64,000 bases of DNA from an uncultured Psychrobacter sp. (GTDB taxonomy: Bacteria; Pseudomonadota; Gammaproteobacteria; Pseudomonadales; Moraxellaceae): the NCBI GenBank assembly GCA_947495055.1, contig CANLXO010000003.1, positions 1 to 64,000 on the forward strand, in the 5' to 3' direction. A program made the translations under genes and the position numbers. Within the stretch, counting starts at the first letter, position 1; every line of letters starts with the position of its first letter. This document shows positions 35,430-44,220 of the stretch, one piece after another. The notes under the pieces are model-generated. The model worked only from the letters and a program-made list of their open reading frames with translations. It searched no databases and was not told the origin of the DNA.

Positions 35430-37412
35430 CTAGCGCATCAACAGCTCGTTGACGCGTTTGAGATACGCGGCAGGATCATCAAGCTGCCCACCATCGGCAA
35501 GTAGCGCTTGATCAAAAATGACTTGCGCAAGCTTATCAAAATCACCATCAGCCTGCTCGCTGGCCTCTAGCTTTTTAATCAGCGGATGATCAGGATTGAC
35601 CTCCAAGATAGGCTGCGTCTCTGGCACTTCTTGACCCATTTGCTGCAGCATCTGAATCATCTGTGGTGACAGCTCGCCCTCTGCAGTAACGAGTATCGCA
35701 GGGCTATCAACTAAGCGATTAGAGACTCGTACGTCTTTAGCGCGTGTATCTAGGGCGGTCTTTAGCTTTTCAACCACAGGCTTCATAGACTCTTGCGCCT
35801 TTTCAGCTTCCGCTTTTTCTTCTTCGTCTTGCAAATCGCCTAAATCTACTGCGCCCTTGGCAATGTTTTGTAGCGGTGTGTCGTCAAATGTCGTCAAAAA
35901 GTTCATCGCCCACTCATCAACGCGGCTGGTCATCAAGATAACTTCGATGCCCTTTTTCTTAAATAACTCAAGCTGCGGACTGTTCTTTGCAGCGGCTAAG
36001 TTATCAGCCGTTAGATAGTAGATGGCTTTTTGACCCTCAATCATGCGAGCTTTATAGTCCTCAAAGCTGGTCGCAACTTTATCATCAGTGCTAGTGGCAT
36101 AACGCAAAAGCTTGGCAATACGTTCTTGATTGCCCATGTCCTCGCCCAGACCTTCTTTGATGACATCGCCAAACTCGCTATAGAACTGTGCAAACTTATC
36201 TTGCTTGTCACTATCTTCACTATTAGCAAGGCTTGCCAGCATGGTCAAGATGCGGCGCGCATTACCATCACGGATAGATTTGACATCGCGCGACTCTTGC
36301 AATAACTCGCGGCTGACGTTAAGTGGTAAGTCGGCAGAATCGATAACGCCTTTGACAAAGCGCAAGTACATTGGCAAAAGCTGTTCCGCGTCATCCATGA
36401 TGAACACGCGTTTGACATATAGCTTAAGCCCGTGCTGCTGCTCGCGAGTATACAGATCCATCGGTGCTTTTTTGGGTACATATAACAGCTGAGTGTACTG
36501 TACGCGGCCCTCGACACGGTTATGCGTCCATGTGAGCGGGTCATCCATGTCATAGCTGATGTTTTTATAAAAATCAACGTACTCATCATCTTCAATCTCG
36601 GATGCTGAGCGCGTCCAAAGTGCACTGGCTTTATTAATGGTTTCCCACTCATCGGTCAGCACCATTTGTCCACTAGCTGGCGTGTCGTCGCCTTCCTCAA
36701 CCTCATCTTCTTGCCAGACTTCTTTACGCATCTGAATGGGCAAACTGATATGGTCTGAGTATTTATTGACCAGACGCTTGATCTTTGCGCGATCTAAATA
36801 ATTGTCGTCGCCATCGGTGTATTCTTCTTTTAGGTGTAAAGTGATACTCGTGCCGCGCGTATCCTTGGTAATAGGCTCAACGGTGAAGCTACCCGTGCCG
36901 TCTGATACCCAGCGTACGCCTTTATCCGCAGGCTCGCCCGCTTTACGCGATTCGACACTGATTGTGTCAGCGACGATAAAACCTGAGTAAAAGCCAACAC
37001 CGAACTGACCGATCAATTGACCATCTTGCTTTTGTGATTCAGATAATCTGTCCAAAAATGCCTTGGTACCTGATTTGGCAATCGTACCCAAATTGTCAAT
37101 GGCATCAGCTTCGTTCATACCGATACCGTTATCGATAAAGGTAATGGTTTTAGCTTCCTCATCAACGGCGATACGTATTTTGAGCTCACCGTCATCTTCG
37201 TACAGGCTGTCGTCATTGGTGGCTTCAAAACGCAATTTATCACAGGCGTCTGATGCGTTTGATACCAGCTCACGGACAAAAATATCAGCGTTTGAGTACA
37301 AGGAGTGCGTCACTAGATGTAGCAATTGCGCCACTTCCGCTTCAAACGTATGTTTTTTTAATTCTGGATTATTCTCATTAACTATTGGATTGTCGTTTTT
37401 TGATTCACTCAT
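35430..37412 (-). CDS. htpG: Molecular chaperone HtpG (Hsp90)
   Basis: A 660-residue dimeric ATP-dependent chaperone that helps late folding of client proteins with DnaK. Signatures are [14 protein letters not shown] and the ATPase motifs DNGIGM and GQFGVGFYS in the N-terminal domain (about 20-240), a middle domain with RYVDFYKN-like helices and [11 protein letters not shown], and a C-terminal dimerisation domain. Length is close to the E. coli protein (624). A good AAAGGAG site precedes the start. It has its own terminator and appears to be a single-gene unit. Confidence 0.97.
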   Translation of the reverse strand: MSESKNDNPIVNENNPELKKHTFEAEVAQLLHLVTHSLYSNADIFVRELVSNASDACDKLRFEATNDDSLYEDDGELKIRIAVDEEAKTITFIDNGIGMNEADAIDNLGTIAKSGTKAFLDRLSESQKQDGQLIGQFGVGFYSGFIVADTISVESRKAGEPADKGVRWVSDGTGSFTVEPITKDTRGTSITLHLKEEYTDGDDNYLDRAKIKRLVNKYSDHISLPIQMRKEVWQEDEVEEGDDTPASGQMVLTDEWETINKASALWTRSASEIEDDEYVDFYKNISYDMDDPLTWTHNRVEGRVQYTQLLYVPKKAPMDLYTREQQHGLKLYVKRVFIMDDAEQLLPMYLRFVKGVIDSADLPLNVSRELLQESRDVKSIRDGNARRILTMLASLANSEDSDKQDKFAQFYSEFGDVIKEGLGEDMGNQERIAKLLRYATSTDDKVATSFEDYKARMIEGQKAIYYLTADNLAAAKNSPQLELFKKKGIEVILMTSRVDEWAMNFLTTFDDTPLQNIAKGAVDLGDLQDEEEKAEAEKAQESMKPVVEKLKTALDTRAKDVRVSNRLVDSPAILVTAEGELSPQMIQMLQQMGQEVPETQPILEVNPDHPLIKKLEASEQADGDFDKLAQVIFDQALLADGGQLDDPAAYLKRVNELLMR

Positions 37413-37581
37413 AAAAAACTCCTTTAATGTATGTCAAAACTTATTATTAAACAGCAGTCATTAAACCAAAATCGCTCAAATAAGCATAAGAGCGATTTGG
37501 TTTTAAATAGCGCTAGGCTGCTTATACTAATAGGGGCGCAGGTAAATTTTTCAAGCGTAAATAATAGATAGCGTCGAAACA

Positions 37582-37611
37582 AAAACACCGCCTAAGTTTT
37601 TTAAGCGGTAT
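37582..37611 (-). terminator. Terminator of the thioesterase gene
   Basis: On the minus strand ACCGCTTAA pairs with TTAGGCGGT (one mismatch) and is followed by TTTTTG. It lies about 75 bases after the stop at 37687. Confidence 0.65.
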
Positions 37612-37686
37612 CATTTAATAAAGTAATGTATTGTGGCAATTTACCAATGGCAATTTTTCATAGGTACTGAGTCAATAGGCACTGAG

Positions 37687-38502
37687 TTAATGCGGCATCG
37701 GACGTATCGTCAAGATCTGCTCGCTGCGACCGAAGGGTCCCTGCACATCATGAAGCACCGCACTGGTCACGCCAATACCATCTTCGCCGTACTGCTGCAC
37801 CGCCTCGATTCCGAGCCAAGCCCCTTTTGGCTCTCGGTGCATGTGAATTTGCAGGTCAGTATTGGGGAACATCCATTCAAGCTTTGAGAGCCCAAGACCA
37901 AGCCTTGGCACCACGCCATTCGCCGTATCTACCATACCCAATAGATGCACCACATCGCTTGTCGGTGTCCCTTCTACCATCTCTAAATCATTGGTGATCC
38001 AGACCATACCCCGACCTGCGCGGCGATTAGCATCAGAAACCAAGCTTACGGTTTTGATAAAACCGCCCGGCCAGCCTTTCATGCCATCCCAGCTCTGCAA
38101 ATCTTCAGGCTGGTGTTTGGCTGGCGCGTCCTCTAACCCTGCAATGACGCTAGTGTCTTGCGTCATGAGTCGCCAAGCGCGGGCAATGATACAATCGCGA
38201 CCACGGCTACTCATGACCGCTTCGACAAGCTCAATGGTTCTACCTGGACGAATACAGCGCGTAGTAATCGTAAAGTCGTCGAGCGGTATTAGCCCTAAAA
38301 TATCTAAGCTAATACGCGCAACACGCATGTTGTCTTGCAGATTAAAGCCAATGAGCTCAGAGGTCAGCAGGCCTGTCGCTGGTGCCATGTGCTGCTCATG
38401 CTCATTCCAAGCGCCTTGTGCATGTTTGGTGGGGCGATACTGCGCCACCGTGCTACCGTCTTTTTGCTGCTGACGGCCGATAAATTCATAATACGCGGCC
38501 AT
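37687..38502 (-). CDS. Thioesterase family protein, double hot-dog fold
   Basis: A 271-residue probable acyl-CoA thioesterase of the two-hot-dog type (4HBT_3/TesB-like). The two halves are roughly 20-130 (MRVARISLDILGLIPLDDF) and 150-265 (RAGRGMVWITNDLEMVEG, then DLQIHMHREPKGAWLGIEA). The catalytic Asp/Thr/Gln cannot be assigned with certainty. The start has AAGG. A small membrane protein gene ends just upstream, three bases from this start on the same strand. The substrate is unknown, likely medium- or long-chain acyl-CoA. Confidence 0.85.
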   Translation of the reverse strand: MAAYYEFIGRQQQKDGSTVAQYRPTKHAQGAWNEHEQHMAPATGLLTSELIGFNLQDNMRVARISLDILGLIPLDDFTITTRCIRPGRTIELVEAVMSSRGRDCIIARAWRLMTQDTSVIAGLEDAPAKHQPEDLQSWDGMKGWPGGFIKTVSLVSDANRRAGRGMVWITNDLEMVEGTPTSDVVHLLGMVDTANGVVPRLGLGLSKLEWMFPNTDLQIHMHREPKGAWLGIEAVQQYGEDGIGVTSAVLHDVQGPFGRSEQILTIRPMPH

Positions 38503-38504
38503 AA

Positions 38505-38762
38505 TTAACCTTCATTTAATTGAGTGAGATCTTGTTGTCTCATTTTTAAAATTCTGCGAGCTTTGATAATAAAGAAAAGTAAAACCACCATAAGCAACGT
38601 TAATACAGCGTAAAAAAGACTTTTTTCTCTGATAAAGTGGATCATATTGATACTTAGTACAAAGATAACCATAACAATTACAAATAGGTTTATCTTCAAC
38701 TGTTTAGCAATCTGATCACTATCAGCAGTGGCTAAGTCAAACTTTGTCCTATGTTTTTTCAT
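38505..38762 (-). CDS. Hypothetical two-helix membrane protein
   Basis: An 85-residue protein with hydrophobic segments at about 25-43 and 48-67 and a basic tail (RRILKMRQQDL). It lies in the same direction between ispH and the thioesterase gene, separated by two bases from the latter, so it is probably in one transcript with it. Family not recognised. Confidence 0.65.
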   Translation of the reverse strand: MKKHRTKFDLATADSDQIAKQLKINLFVIVMVIFVLSINMIHFIREKSLFYAVLTLLMVVLLFFIIKARRILKMRQQDLTQLNEG

Positions 38763-38809
38763 GACGTCTTCTCTTACCCTTATTTCTCTTACTCTTGTTG
38801 CTCTAAGCG

Positions 38810-39766
38810 TTATCTACCTACTTGTGTGACTGGAATACGCAAGGCTTTTGGCAAGCTAAAAGTCACGTTTTCTTCGATACCTGCCAGCTCATTGGGTAGC
38901 TCCCCGCCCCAATCTTGCAATTGCTGCAATACTTCTTGAATGAGCACTTCAGGGGCAGAAGCGCCAGCAGTGACGCCTGCACTGGTGACGCCATCGAACC
39001 AGCGCTTATCCATCTCTTGCGCATTATCGATGAGATAAGCTTTGCAGTTCATGCGCTCAGCCAGCTCACGTAGGCGGTTGGAGTTGGAGGAATTGGGCGA
39101 GCCGACGACTAACACTACCTCACAGCGCGTTGCTAAATCTTTTACCGCGTCTTGACGGTTTTGAGTGGCATAGCAGATATCATCTTTACGCGGGCCTTGA
39201 ATACTTGGGAATTTATGGCGCAGGGCATCGATAACGCGCGCGGTGTCATCCATAGATAGCGTCGTTTGTGTCACAAAAGCGAGACGCTCAGCATCTTGTA
39301 CCGTAAGTGCTTCGACGTCTTTTTCGTCTTCAACCAGATGAATCTCGCCGCCGTGTTTACGGTTAAAGCGCCCCATCGTACCCTCAACCTCAGGGTGACC
39401 AGCGTGACCGATTAAGATCGCGTCCATACCATCTTGAGCGAATTTTGCCACTTCGATATGCACTTTGGTAACCAGTGGACAAGTGGCGTCAAACACCGTT
39501 AAGTCGCGGCGCTCAGCTTCATCCTCGACCGCTTTTGAGACGCCATGCGCTGAAAAGATAACGATTGCCCCATCTGGTACTTCGTGCAGCTCTTCGACGA
39601 ATACCGCACCGCGATTGGCAAGGTCTGAGACCACAAACTTGTTGTGCACGACTTCGTGACGCACATAAATAGGCGGCTCAAAACGCATCAAGGCTTCGTT
39701 AACGATCGCAATCGCGCGATCCACACCAGCACAGAACCCACGAGGATTGGCAAGATAAATTTGCAT
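38810..39766 (-). CDS. ispH: 4-hydroxy-3-methylbut-2-enyl diphosphate reductase
   Basis: The last enzyme of the methylerythritol phosphate route, reducing HMBPP to isopentenyl and dimethylallyl diphosphates. The 318-residue protein starts [15 protein letters not shown] at 39766, where Cys12 is the first of three [4Fe-4S] ligands; the others are in DATCPLV and [21 protein letters not shown] and the glutamate in the active-site loop are present. Two further upstream ATGs (39799, 39781) would add residues before the conserved start. An AGGT site lies upstream. It is divergent from gmk. Confidence 0.95.
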   Translation of the reverse strand: MQIYLANPRGFCAGVDRAIAIVNEALMRFEPPIYVRHEVVHNKFVVSDLANRGAVFVEELHEVPDGAIVIFSAHGVSKAVEDEAERRDLTVFDATCPLVTKVHIEVAKFAQDGMDAILIGHAGHPEVEGTMGRFNRKHGGEIHLVEDEKDVEALTVQDAERLAFVTQTTLSMDDTARVIDALRHKFPSIQGPRKDDICYATQNRQDAVKDLATRCEVVLVVGSPNSSNSNRLRELAERMNCKAYLIDNAQEMDKRWFDGVTSAGVTAGASAPEVLIQEVLQQLQDWGGELPNELAGIEENVTFSLPKALRIPVTQVGR

Positions 39767-40044
39767 AAGGTGACCTATCATTAGATAATTTACAGTCAAA
39801 GCTTAAATAGATAGCTTAAAACAAATGCCCTACTTTAGCATATTTTGCTTTTGCTGCGTTTTAACTTTTATGACCTTTAAAGAGGCTGAATACTTTTAGG
39901 TAAATACACAGACTCATAAAATCATTTTTAGTCGTCAAAAGCGGTTTATAATAAAGCGCTATTATTAGGGCATGTTTGATAATTCAACTACATTTTTATG
40001 ATTTTGGCTAAATACTCATTACAACATTGACTTGGACACATGGT
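39767..40044. other. Divergent intergenic region ispH / gmk
   Basis: This gap of 278 bases carries the promoters of both genes. I assign no single promoter and see no repeat or terminator. Confidence 0.35.
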
Positions 40045-40671
40045 ATGACAGGTTCCTTATTTATTATTACAGCCGCCTCAGGTACGGGCAAGACATCCCT
40101 TGTCAAGCAGCTGCTGGCAACCACCAATGATTTGACGGTTAGCGTCTCACATACCACTCGTGCGCCGCGTCCGGGCGAGATTGACGGTCATCACTATCAC
40201 TTTACGAGTGTTGATAGTTTTGTCAGCGCTATTAATGACAATCAGTTTTTGGAGCATGCTGAAGTATTTGGCAACTATTATGGTACCTCAGAGTCGAGCG
40301 TACGCGCGCAGCTCGAGGCAGGCGTCGATGTGATTTTGGAGATCGACTGGCAAGGCGCTTTGCAAGTTAAAAAGATATTTACCGAGGCGACGATGGTATT
40401 TATCTTGCCGCCTAGTATCGCCACTTTGCGTCAGCGCTTATCCACTCGCGGTCAAGATAGCTTGGAGGTGATAGAAAAACGGCTCGCTGGCGCCGTGACT
40501 GAAATGGCGCAATATGTGAATTTTGACTTTGTCATTATTAATGATAATTTTGAGGTGGCATTGACAGAACTCAAAGCCATTATCGTCGCTGATAGACAAA
40601 CGCTAAAACGCCAACAACAGCGCTATCATAGAACGATCAGTACTTTGCTTGCCAATGGCACTGACGACTGA
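40045..40671 (+). CDS. gmk: Guanylate kinase
   Basis: Phosphorylates GMP to GDP with ATP, feeding GTP and (p)ppGpp synthesis. The 208-residue protein begins [19 protein letters not shown] with its P-loop at about 10-17 and continues with [13 protein letters not shown] for GMP binding and [15 protein letters not shown]. Length equals E. coli Gmk (207). An upstream in-frame TTG at 40027 is not needed. The stop codon is the first unit of a six-base tandem repeat. rpoZ and spoT follow, the usual gmk-rpoZ-spoT order. Confidence 0.96.
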   Translation: MTGSLFIITAASGTGKTSLVKQLLATTNDLTVSVSHTTRAPRPGEIDGHHYHFTSVDSFVSAINDNQFLEHAEVFGNYYGTSESSVRAQLEAGVDVILEIDWQGALQVKKIFTEATMVFILPPSIATLRQRLSTRGQDSLEVIEKRLAGAVTEMAQYVNFDFVIINDNFEVALTELKAIIVADRQTLKRQQQRYHRTISTLLANGTDD

Positions 40672-40698
40672 TACTGATACTGATACTGATACTGATAC
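40669..40698 (+). repeat. TGATAC hexamer repeat, five units, beginning at the gmk stop
   Basis: Five perfect copies of TGATAC start with the gmk TGA stop codon itself. The unit length is a multiple of three, so gain or loss of units would not alter the frame of gmk. Confidence 0.93.
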
Positions 40699-40870
40699 TT
40701 ACATTTATACTTGTACCGAACACTTAGCAACTAAACGGTATTGATAGAAAAACTCATGACGCCTGCGCACAAAAATGTTATGATAGTGGGTTATTAATTC
40801 TTATATATTTATTTTGTCGACCTTCTTTATCACAAGAGATGCGTTGAAAAGACAACTGAGGTAGCGAGCT

Positions 40871-41131
40871 ATGGCACGAGTGACGATTGAAGATTGTTTG
40901 GGTAATGTGGATAATCGCTTTGAGCTGGTTTTGGTTGCCAGCAAACGCGCCCGTCAATTGGCTAAAGGCATCGCCGAGCCTTTGGTTGAGGTCGATAACG
41001 ACAAGCCAACCGTTTTGGCATTACGTGAAATTGCTGCGGGCAAAATCACCCGCGACATTCTCAATCAGCCTGAACATAATTTTGCAACTAGCTCTCTTGA
41101 TTTAGCCCTATCAGGTGATCATGGTTTTTAA
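40871..41131 (+). CDS. rpoZ: RNA polymerase omega subunit
   Basis: An 86-residue subunit that helps assemble the beta' subunit and is part of a ppGpp-binding site in RNA polymerase. It starts [20 protein letters not shown], the family signature, and has [15 protein letters not shown] site precedes it. Lies between gmk and spoT; a terminator follows, so spoT probably has its own promoter as well. Confidence 0.96.
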   Translation: MARVTIEDCLGNVDNRFELVLVASKRARQLAKGIAEPLVEVDNDKPTVLALREIAAGKITRDILNQPEHNFATSSLDLALSGDHGF

Positions 41132-41155
41132 GCTTTATACCGCTTAGTATAAATC

Positions 41156-41182
41156 AAAGCCACCGTTTATACGGTGGCTTTT
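41156..41182 (+). terminator. Rho-independent terminator after rpoZ
   Basis: AAAGCCACCGT pairs perfectly with ACGGTGGCTTT around TTAT, followed by a short T-run. Confidence 0.85.
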
Positions 41183-41505
41183 GCTATTTGCAGCATTCAA
41201 AATATATTTAGTCACGTAGCTAATTTGGTGTAGGAATAACAGCTGTTGATACCCATATAAGTACTATTAATACCCATATAAGTACCATTAATACCCATAT
41301 AAGCGCCGTTAATAAGTGCTATTTACTCCGTAGCAAGACGAATAGTTCAGTTTTTATGAATCCTAATCGCTTAACAGTTGACATCAAGCGCATTTTACGA
41401 TTAATTAGAGGGTGGTTGCCGCGTTTGGTCGTGGTTGTCACCCTCCATTTATCTTGACCATAGTGAAATCGATGAGTCGTCATTATTTATTAGGATAATC
41501 CTTCT
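41183..41505. other. Intergenic region rpoZ-spoT
   Basis: A 323-base gap after the rpoZ terminator. It contains a three-copy 21-base repeat at 41247-41309. I assign no clear promoter, though spoT must be transcribed from within it or by read-through. Confidence 0.4.
41247..41309 (+). repeat. 21-bp tandem repeat, three copies
   Basis: The unit TAATACCCATATAAGTACCAT recurs three times head to tail with one to four changes, upstream of spoT. There are no spacers, so it is not a CRISPR array. Confidence 0.92.
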
Positions 41506-43689
41506 ATGAGTCAAACCTTACCTAAACTTAGTCATCACTTGGTTGACGATGCCCAATATAACTTGCTGCGCTCAGTGGGCTATTTAAGTAGCGACGAGCG
41601 CCGCGATATCGTTGATGCTTGCGCATTTGGTGATATCGCTCATATCAAAGACAAGCGCAAATCAGGCGAACCTTATATCACTCATCCTATTGCTGTCGCT
41701 GAAATACTAGCAGGCTTTCGCTTAGATCGAGATACAATCATTGCCGCCATCTTGCATGATACGGTCGAGGATACTGAGGTTAGCGGCGAGCAGATTGAGG
41801 CGCGTTACGGTAAAGCAGTCGCAAGACTGGTTGATGGCGTCACCAAGCTCAAATCCTCAAACCATAATAAACAGCAAAATAAAGCGGCGACTTTTCACAA
41901 AATTTTGACCGCGACCCTCGCTGATCCCCGCGTATTGATTATTAAACTGTCCGATCGCTTACATAATATGTCGACGCTTGATGCGGTCAGTCCCAAAAAA
42001 CAGCGCGATACCGCACAAGAAACCCTTGATTTTTATGTGCCGTTTGCCCGTCTTATGGGGCTTAACGATATTGCCGATTATATTGAGGTACTTTGTTATC
42101 GCAACCTTGATTTTGAGATGTACAACAAGTTATCTGATAAGTTGTTGCAACATGGTCTGGGGCGTAATTTTCAAAGAGAAGCCATTCATCGTTATTTGAG
42201 CATAGTGCTCAACAATTTAGATCTAAATGGCCATGTTAAAGTGCTGGATAATCGTGTCGTTATCTATCGGCAGTTTTTTCGTAACCGCGGCGAGATCAAT
42301 TCGCTACTACGCCACTATGCCTTTGAGATTGTGCTAGATACTATCGAAGCTTGCGACAAGCTTGCCTACTATCTAATCAAAAAATATCAGATCGAAGACG
42401 CTAATATTCAAGACAACATTCGCAGACCTTTGCCTGGTGGCAATCAGTCTTTGACCTTGATTTATGAGCGTGATAACGACATTATCAAAGCCACTATTTT
42501 GACTAAAAAGATGCAAAGTGCTGCCAGACTTGGCGTTATTGGTGCCGAGCATGCCTCAGACGTCAGCCAATCGGTCATTCAAGCGTCACTGCGTAACATG
42601 AAAGATTTGGTTGATGAAGATACTTTAGATGAAAACAGTACGGACTTTAGCGCTGCGGTATCAGCTATCAATGAGCTTATGGATTATCTGCACTCAAGCA
42701 AGATTCTTTGCTATAGCCCGCAGGGACGAGCGTATGAGCTACCACAAGGGGCTACAGCGCTTGACTTTGCTTATGCAGTTGGGCCCTTTGTAGGTAACGT
42801 CGCTGTTGGCGCCAATATCGATGGCAAACATGCCAAGCTCGGTACTGTGGTCAAAAACGGTCAATCGGTTGAGATTGAAACAGAAAAACTTTCAGAGCCA
42901 AAGGCAGAATGGCTCGGATTTGTGGTCACTAACAAGGCTCGAGAGGAGATTCTACGTTGGTTTAAGGATCTATCTGTCGATGATAAGCAGCGTCACGGCA
43001 AACAAGCACTCGATCGCGCGCTTAAAACGTACCAAAAAAGTCTCGATGACATTCACGATTGCGAGTGGGACAATCTGCTTGAGTGGCGCGGCCTAAGTAG
43101 TAAAGAGGCCCTGTATGAACAGATAAGCTCAGGGACGCTACTGCCGCAGCTGGTCGTCTCGCGCCTGTTCAACGATGAGGTCAGCTTACAAACACAACAA
43201 AATAATCGCGAGATGGCGCAGCCGCAGCAATTGGTTGCCAATGCCGCAGGCGTCGAGTTTGACTTTGCCAACTGCTGCCATCCTATCTATGGTGACCCTA
43301 TCGTCGGTCATCTATCGCGTCATGGTTTGGTTGTACATCGGCACAAATGCTTTTCGTTAGATGACATCCGCAAGGATAACCCTTACCAGGTGATTCAATT
43401 GCAGTGGCGAGATGATACGGCAGTCAGACAAAACGAATCAAACGAGTACGATAGCAAGATACGCTTCCCCGCTTATCTAAAAGTCTCTATCGTTCTAACT
43501 GATGAGCAAATTAGTGAAGTGATTTATCATCTGCGCCAGTTGAATATCGGCGTGGAAACCATAGATGTGCGTAGCGTAGATACTATCGTGCATATTATTG
43601 TACGTAGCCGTAACCATCTAGCCAAAGGTATCCGCGAACTACGTTCAGTGTTGGGCTTTCCTAACATCATGCGCTTGTATCAGTTATAA
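41506..43689 (+). CDS. spoT: SpoT-type (p)ppGpp hydrolase with degenerate synthetase domain
   Basis: A 727-residue RSH-family protein. The hydrolase HD domain (about 30-190) is intact: His60, His84-Asp85 in ILHDTVED and Asp150 in KLSDRLHNM. The synthetase region (about 230-350) has decayed: the usual RFKDYIA and GYQSLHT motifs are replaced by, for instance, GNQSLTL at 312-318. TGS (about 402-460), a zinc-finger-like segment (FANCCHPIYGD) and a C-terminal ACT domain (about 650-727) remain. It should degrade (p)ppGpp but not make it, as reported for Acinetobacter SpoT. A RelA synthetase must be elsewhere. Confidence 0.93.
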   Translation: MSQTLPKLSHHLVDDAQYNLLRSVGYLSSDERRDIVDACAFGDIAHIKDKRKSGEPYITHPIAVAEILAGFRLDRDTIIAAILHDTVEDTEVSGEQIEARYGKAVARLVDGVTKLKSSNHNKQQNKAATFHKILTATLADPRVLIIKLSDRLHNMSTLDAVSPKKQRDTAQETLDFYVPFARLMGLNDIADYIEVLCYRNLDFEMYNKLSDKLLQHGLGRNFQREAIHRYLSIVLNNLDLNGHVKVLDNRVVIYRQFFRNRGEINSLLRHYAFEIVLDTIEACDKLAYYLIKKYQIEDANIQDNIRRPLPGGNQSLTLIYERDNDIIKATILTKKMQSAARLGVIGAEHASDVSQSVIQASLRNMKDLVDEDTLDENSTDFSAAVSAINELMDYLHSSKILCYSPQGRAYELPQGATALDFAYAVGPFVGNVAVGANIDGKHAKLGTVVKNGQSVEIETEKLSEPKAEWLGFVVTNKAREEILRWFKDLSVDDKQRHGKQALDRALKTYQKSLDDIHDCEWDNLLEWRGLSSKEALYEQISSGTLLPQLVVSRLFNDEVSLQTQQNNREMAQPQQLVANAAGVEFDFANCCHPIYGDPIVGHLSRHGLVVHRHKCFSLDDIRKDNPYQVIQLQWRDDTAVRQNESNEYDSKIRFPAYLKVSIVLTDEQISEVIYHLRQLNIGVETIDVRSVDTIVHIIVRSRNHLAKGIRELRSVLGFPNIMRLYQL

Positions 43690-43725
43690 TAGGGCGTGTT
43701 AAAAAACCAACCAAAAGGAATAAAA

Positions 43726-44106
43726 ATGAGTCGTCACACTATTCAAACAGATAAGGCCCCAGCAGCCGTTGGTACTTACTCGCAAGCTATCAAAGCTGGT
43801 CACATGGTTTATGTTTCAGGGCAGCTGGGCTTAGATCCGCAAACGATGGAATTAAAAGAAGGTTTTGAGGCGCAGGCTAAGCAAGTTTTTTTAAACTTAA
43901 AAGCCATATGTGAAGCCGCTGGCGGCACTATTAATGATGTGATCAAATTCAACGTATCTTTGACTGATTTGAATGACTTTGCGGCTCTAAATGAAGTCTT
44001 TATCGCCAACTTATCAGAGCCTTATCCTGCACGTGCTGCGGTACAAGTCGCGGCGCTCCCTAAAGGCGGCGTGGTTGAGATCGAAGCCATTATGTATCTT
44101 GAGTAA
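43726..44106 (+). CDS. ridA: RidA family enamine/imine deaminase
   Basis: A 126-residue trimeric enzyme that hydrolyses reactive 2-aminoacrylate and other enamines. Signatures are KAPAAVGTYSQA near the start, VSGQLGLDP and ARAAVQVAALPKGGVVEIEA at the end, with the catalytic arginine in PARAAVQV. The ATG at 43726 is chosen for its AAGGA site seven to eight bases upstream; an earlier one at 43696 would add ten residues. It follows spoT closely, as in many gammaproteobacteria, and has its own terminator. Confidence 0.94.
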   Translation: MSRHTIQTDKAPAAVGTYSQAIKAGHMVYVSGQLGLDPQTMELKEGFEAQAKQVFLNLKAICEAAGGTINDVIKFNVSLTDLNDFAALNEVFIANLSEPYPARAAVQVAALPKGGVVEIEAIMYLE

Positions 44107-44131
44107 AATAGTCAATAACCAATGATTGAAT

Positions 44132-44165
44132 AAACAAGCCCAAATTATCCCATTTGGGCTTGTTT
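44132..44165 (+). terminator. Rho-independent terminator after ridA
   Basis: AAACAAGCCCAAAT pairs perfectly with ATTTGGGCTTGTTT around six bases. Confidence 0.85.
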
Positions 44166-44220
44166 GCTTTAAACTTACTAACTCTACATTTACACTGCTA
44201 AAAGGTTGCGAGCGTCCTCT

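Noticed and set aside
37862..38473. A 203-codon plus-strand open frame opposite the thioesterase gene
   Set aside because: The minus-strand thioesterase has a ribosome binding site and a family-like sequence; the plus frame is a Ser/Arg-rich shadow.
41247..41309. Possible CRISPR array at the 21-base repeat
   Set aside because: Three head-to-tail units without spacers; a plain tandem repeat.
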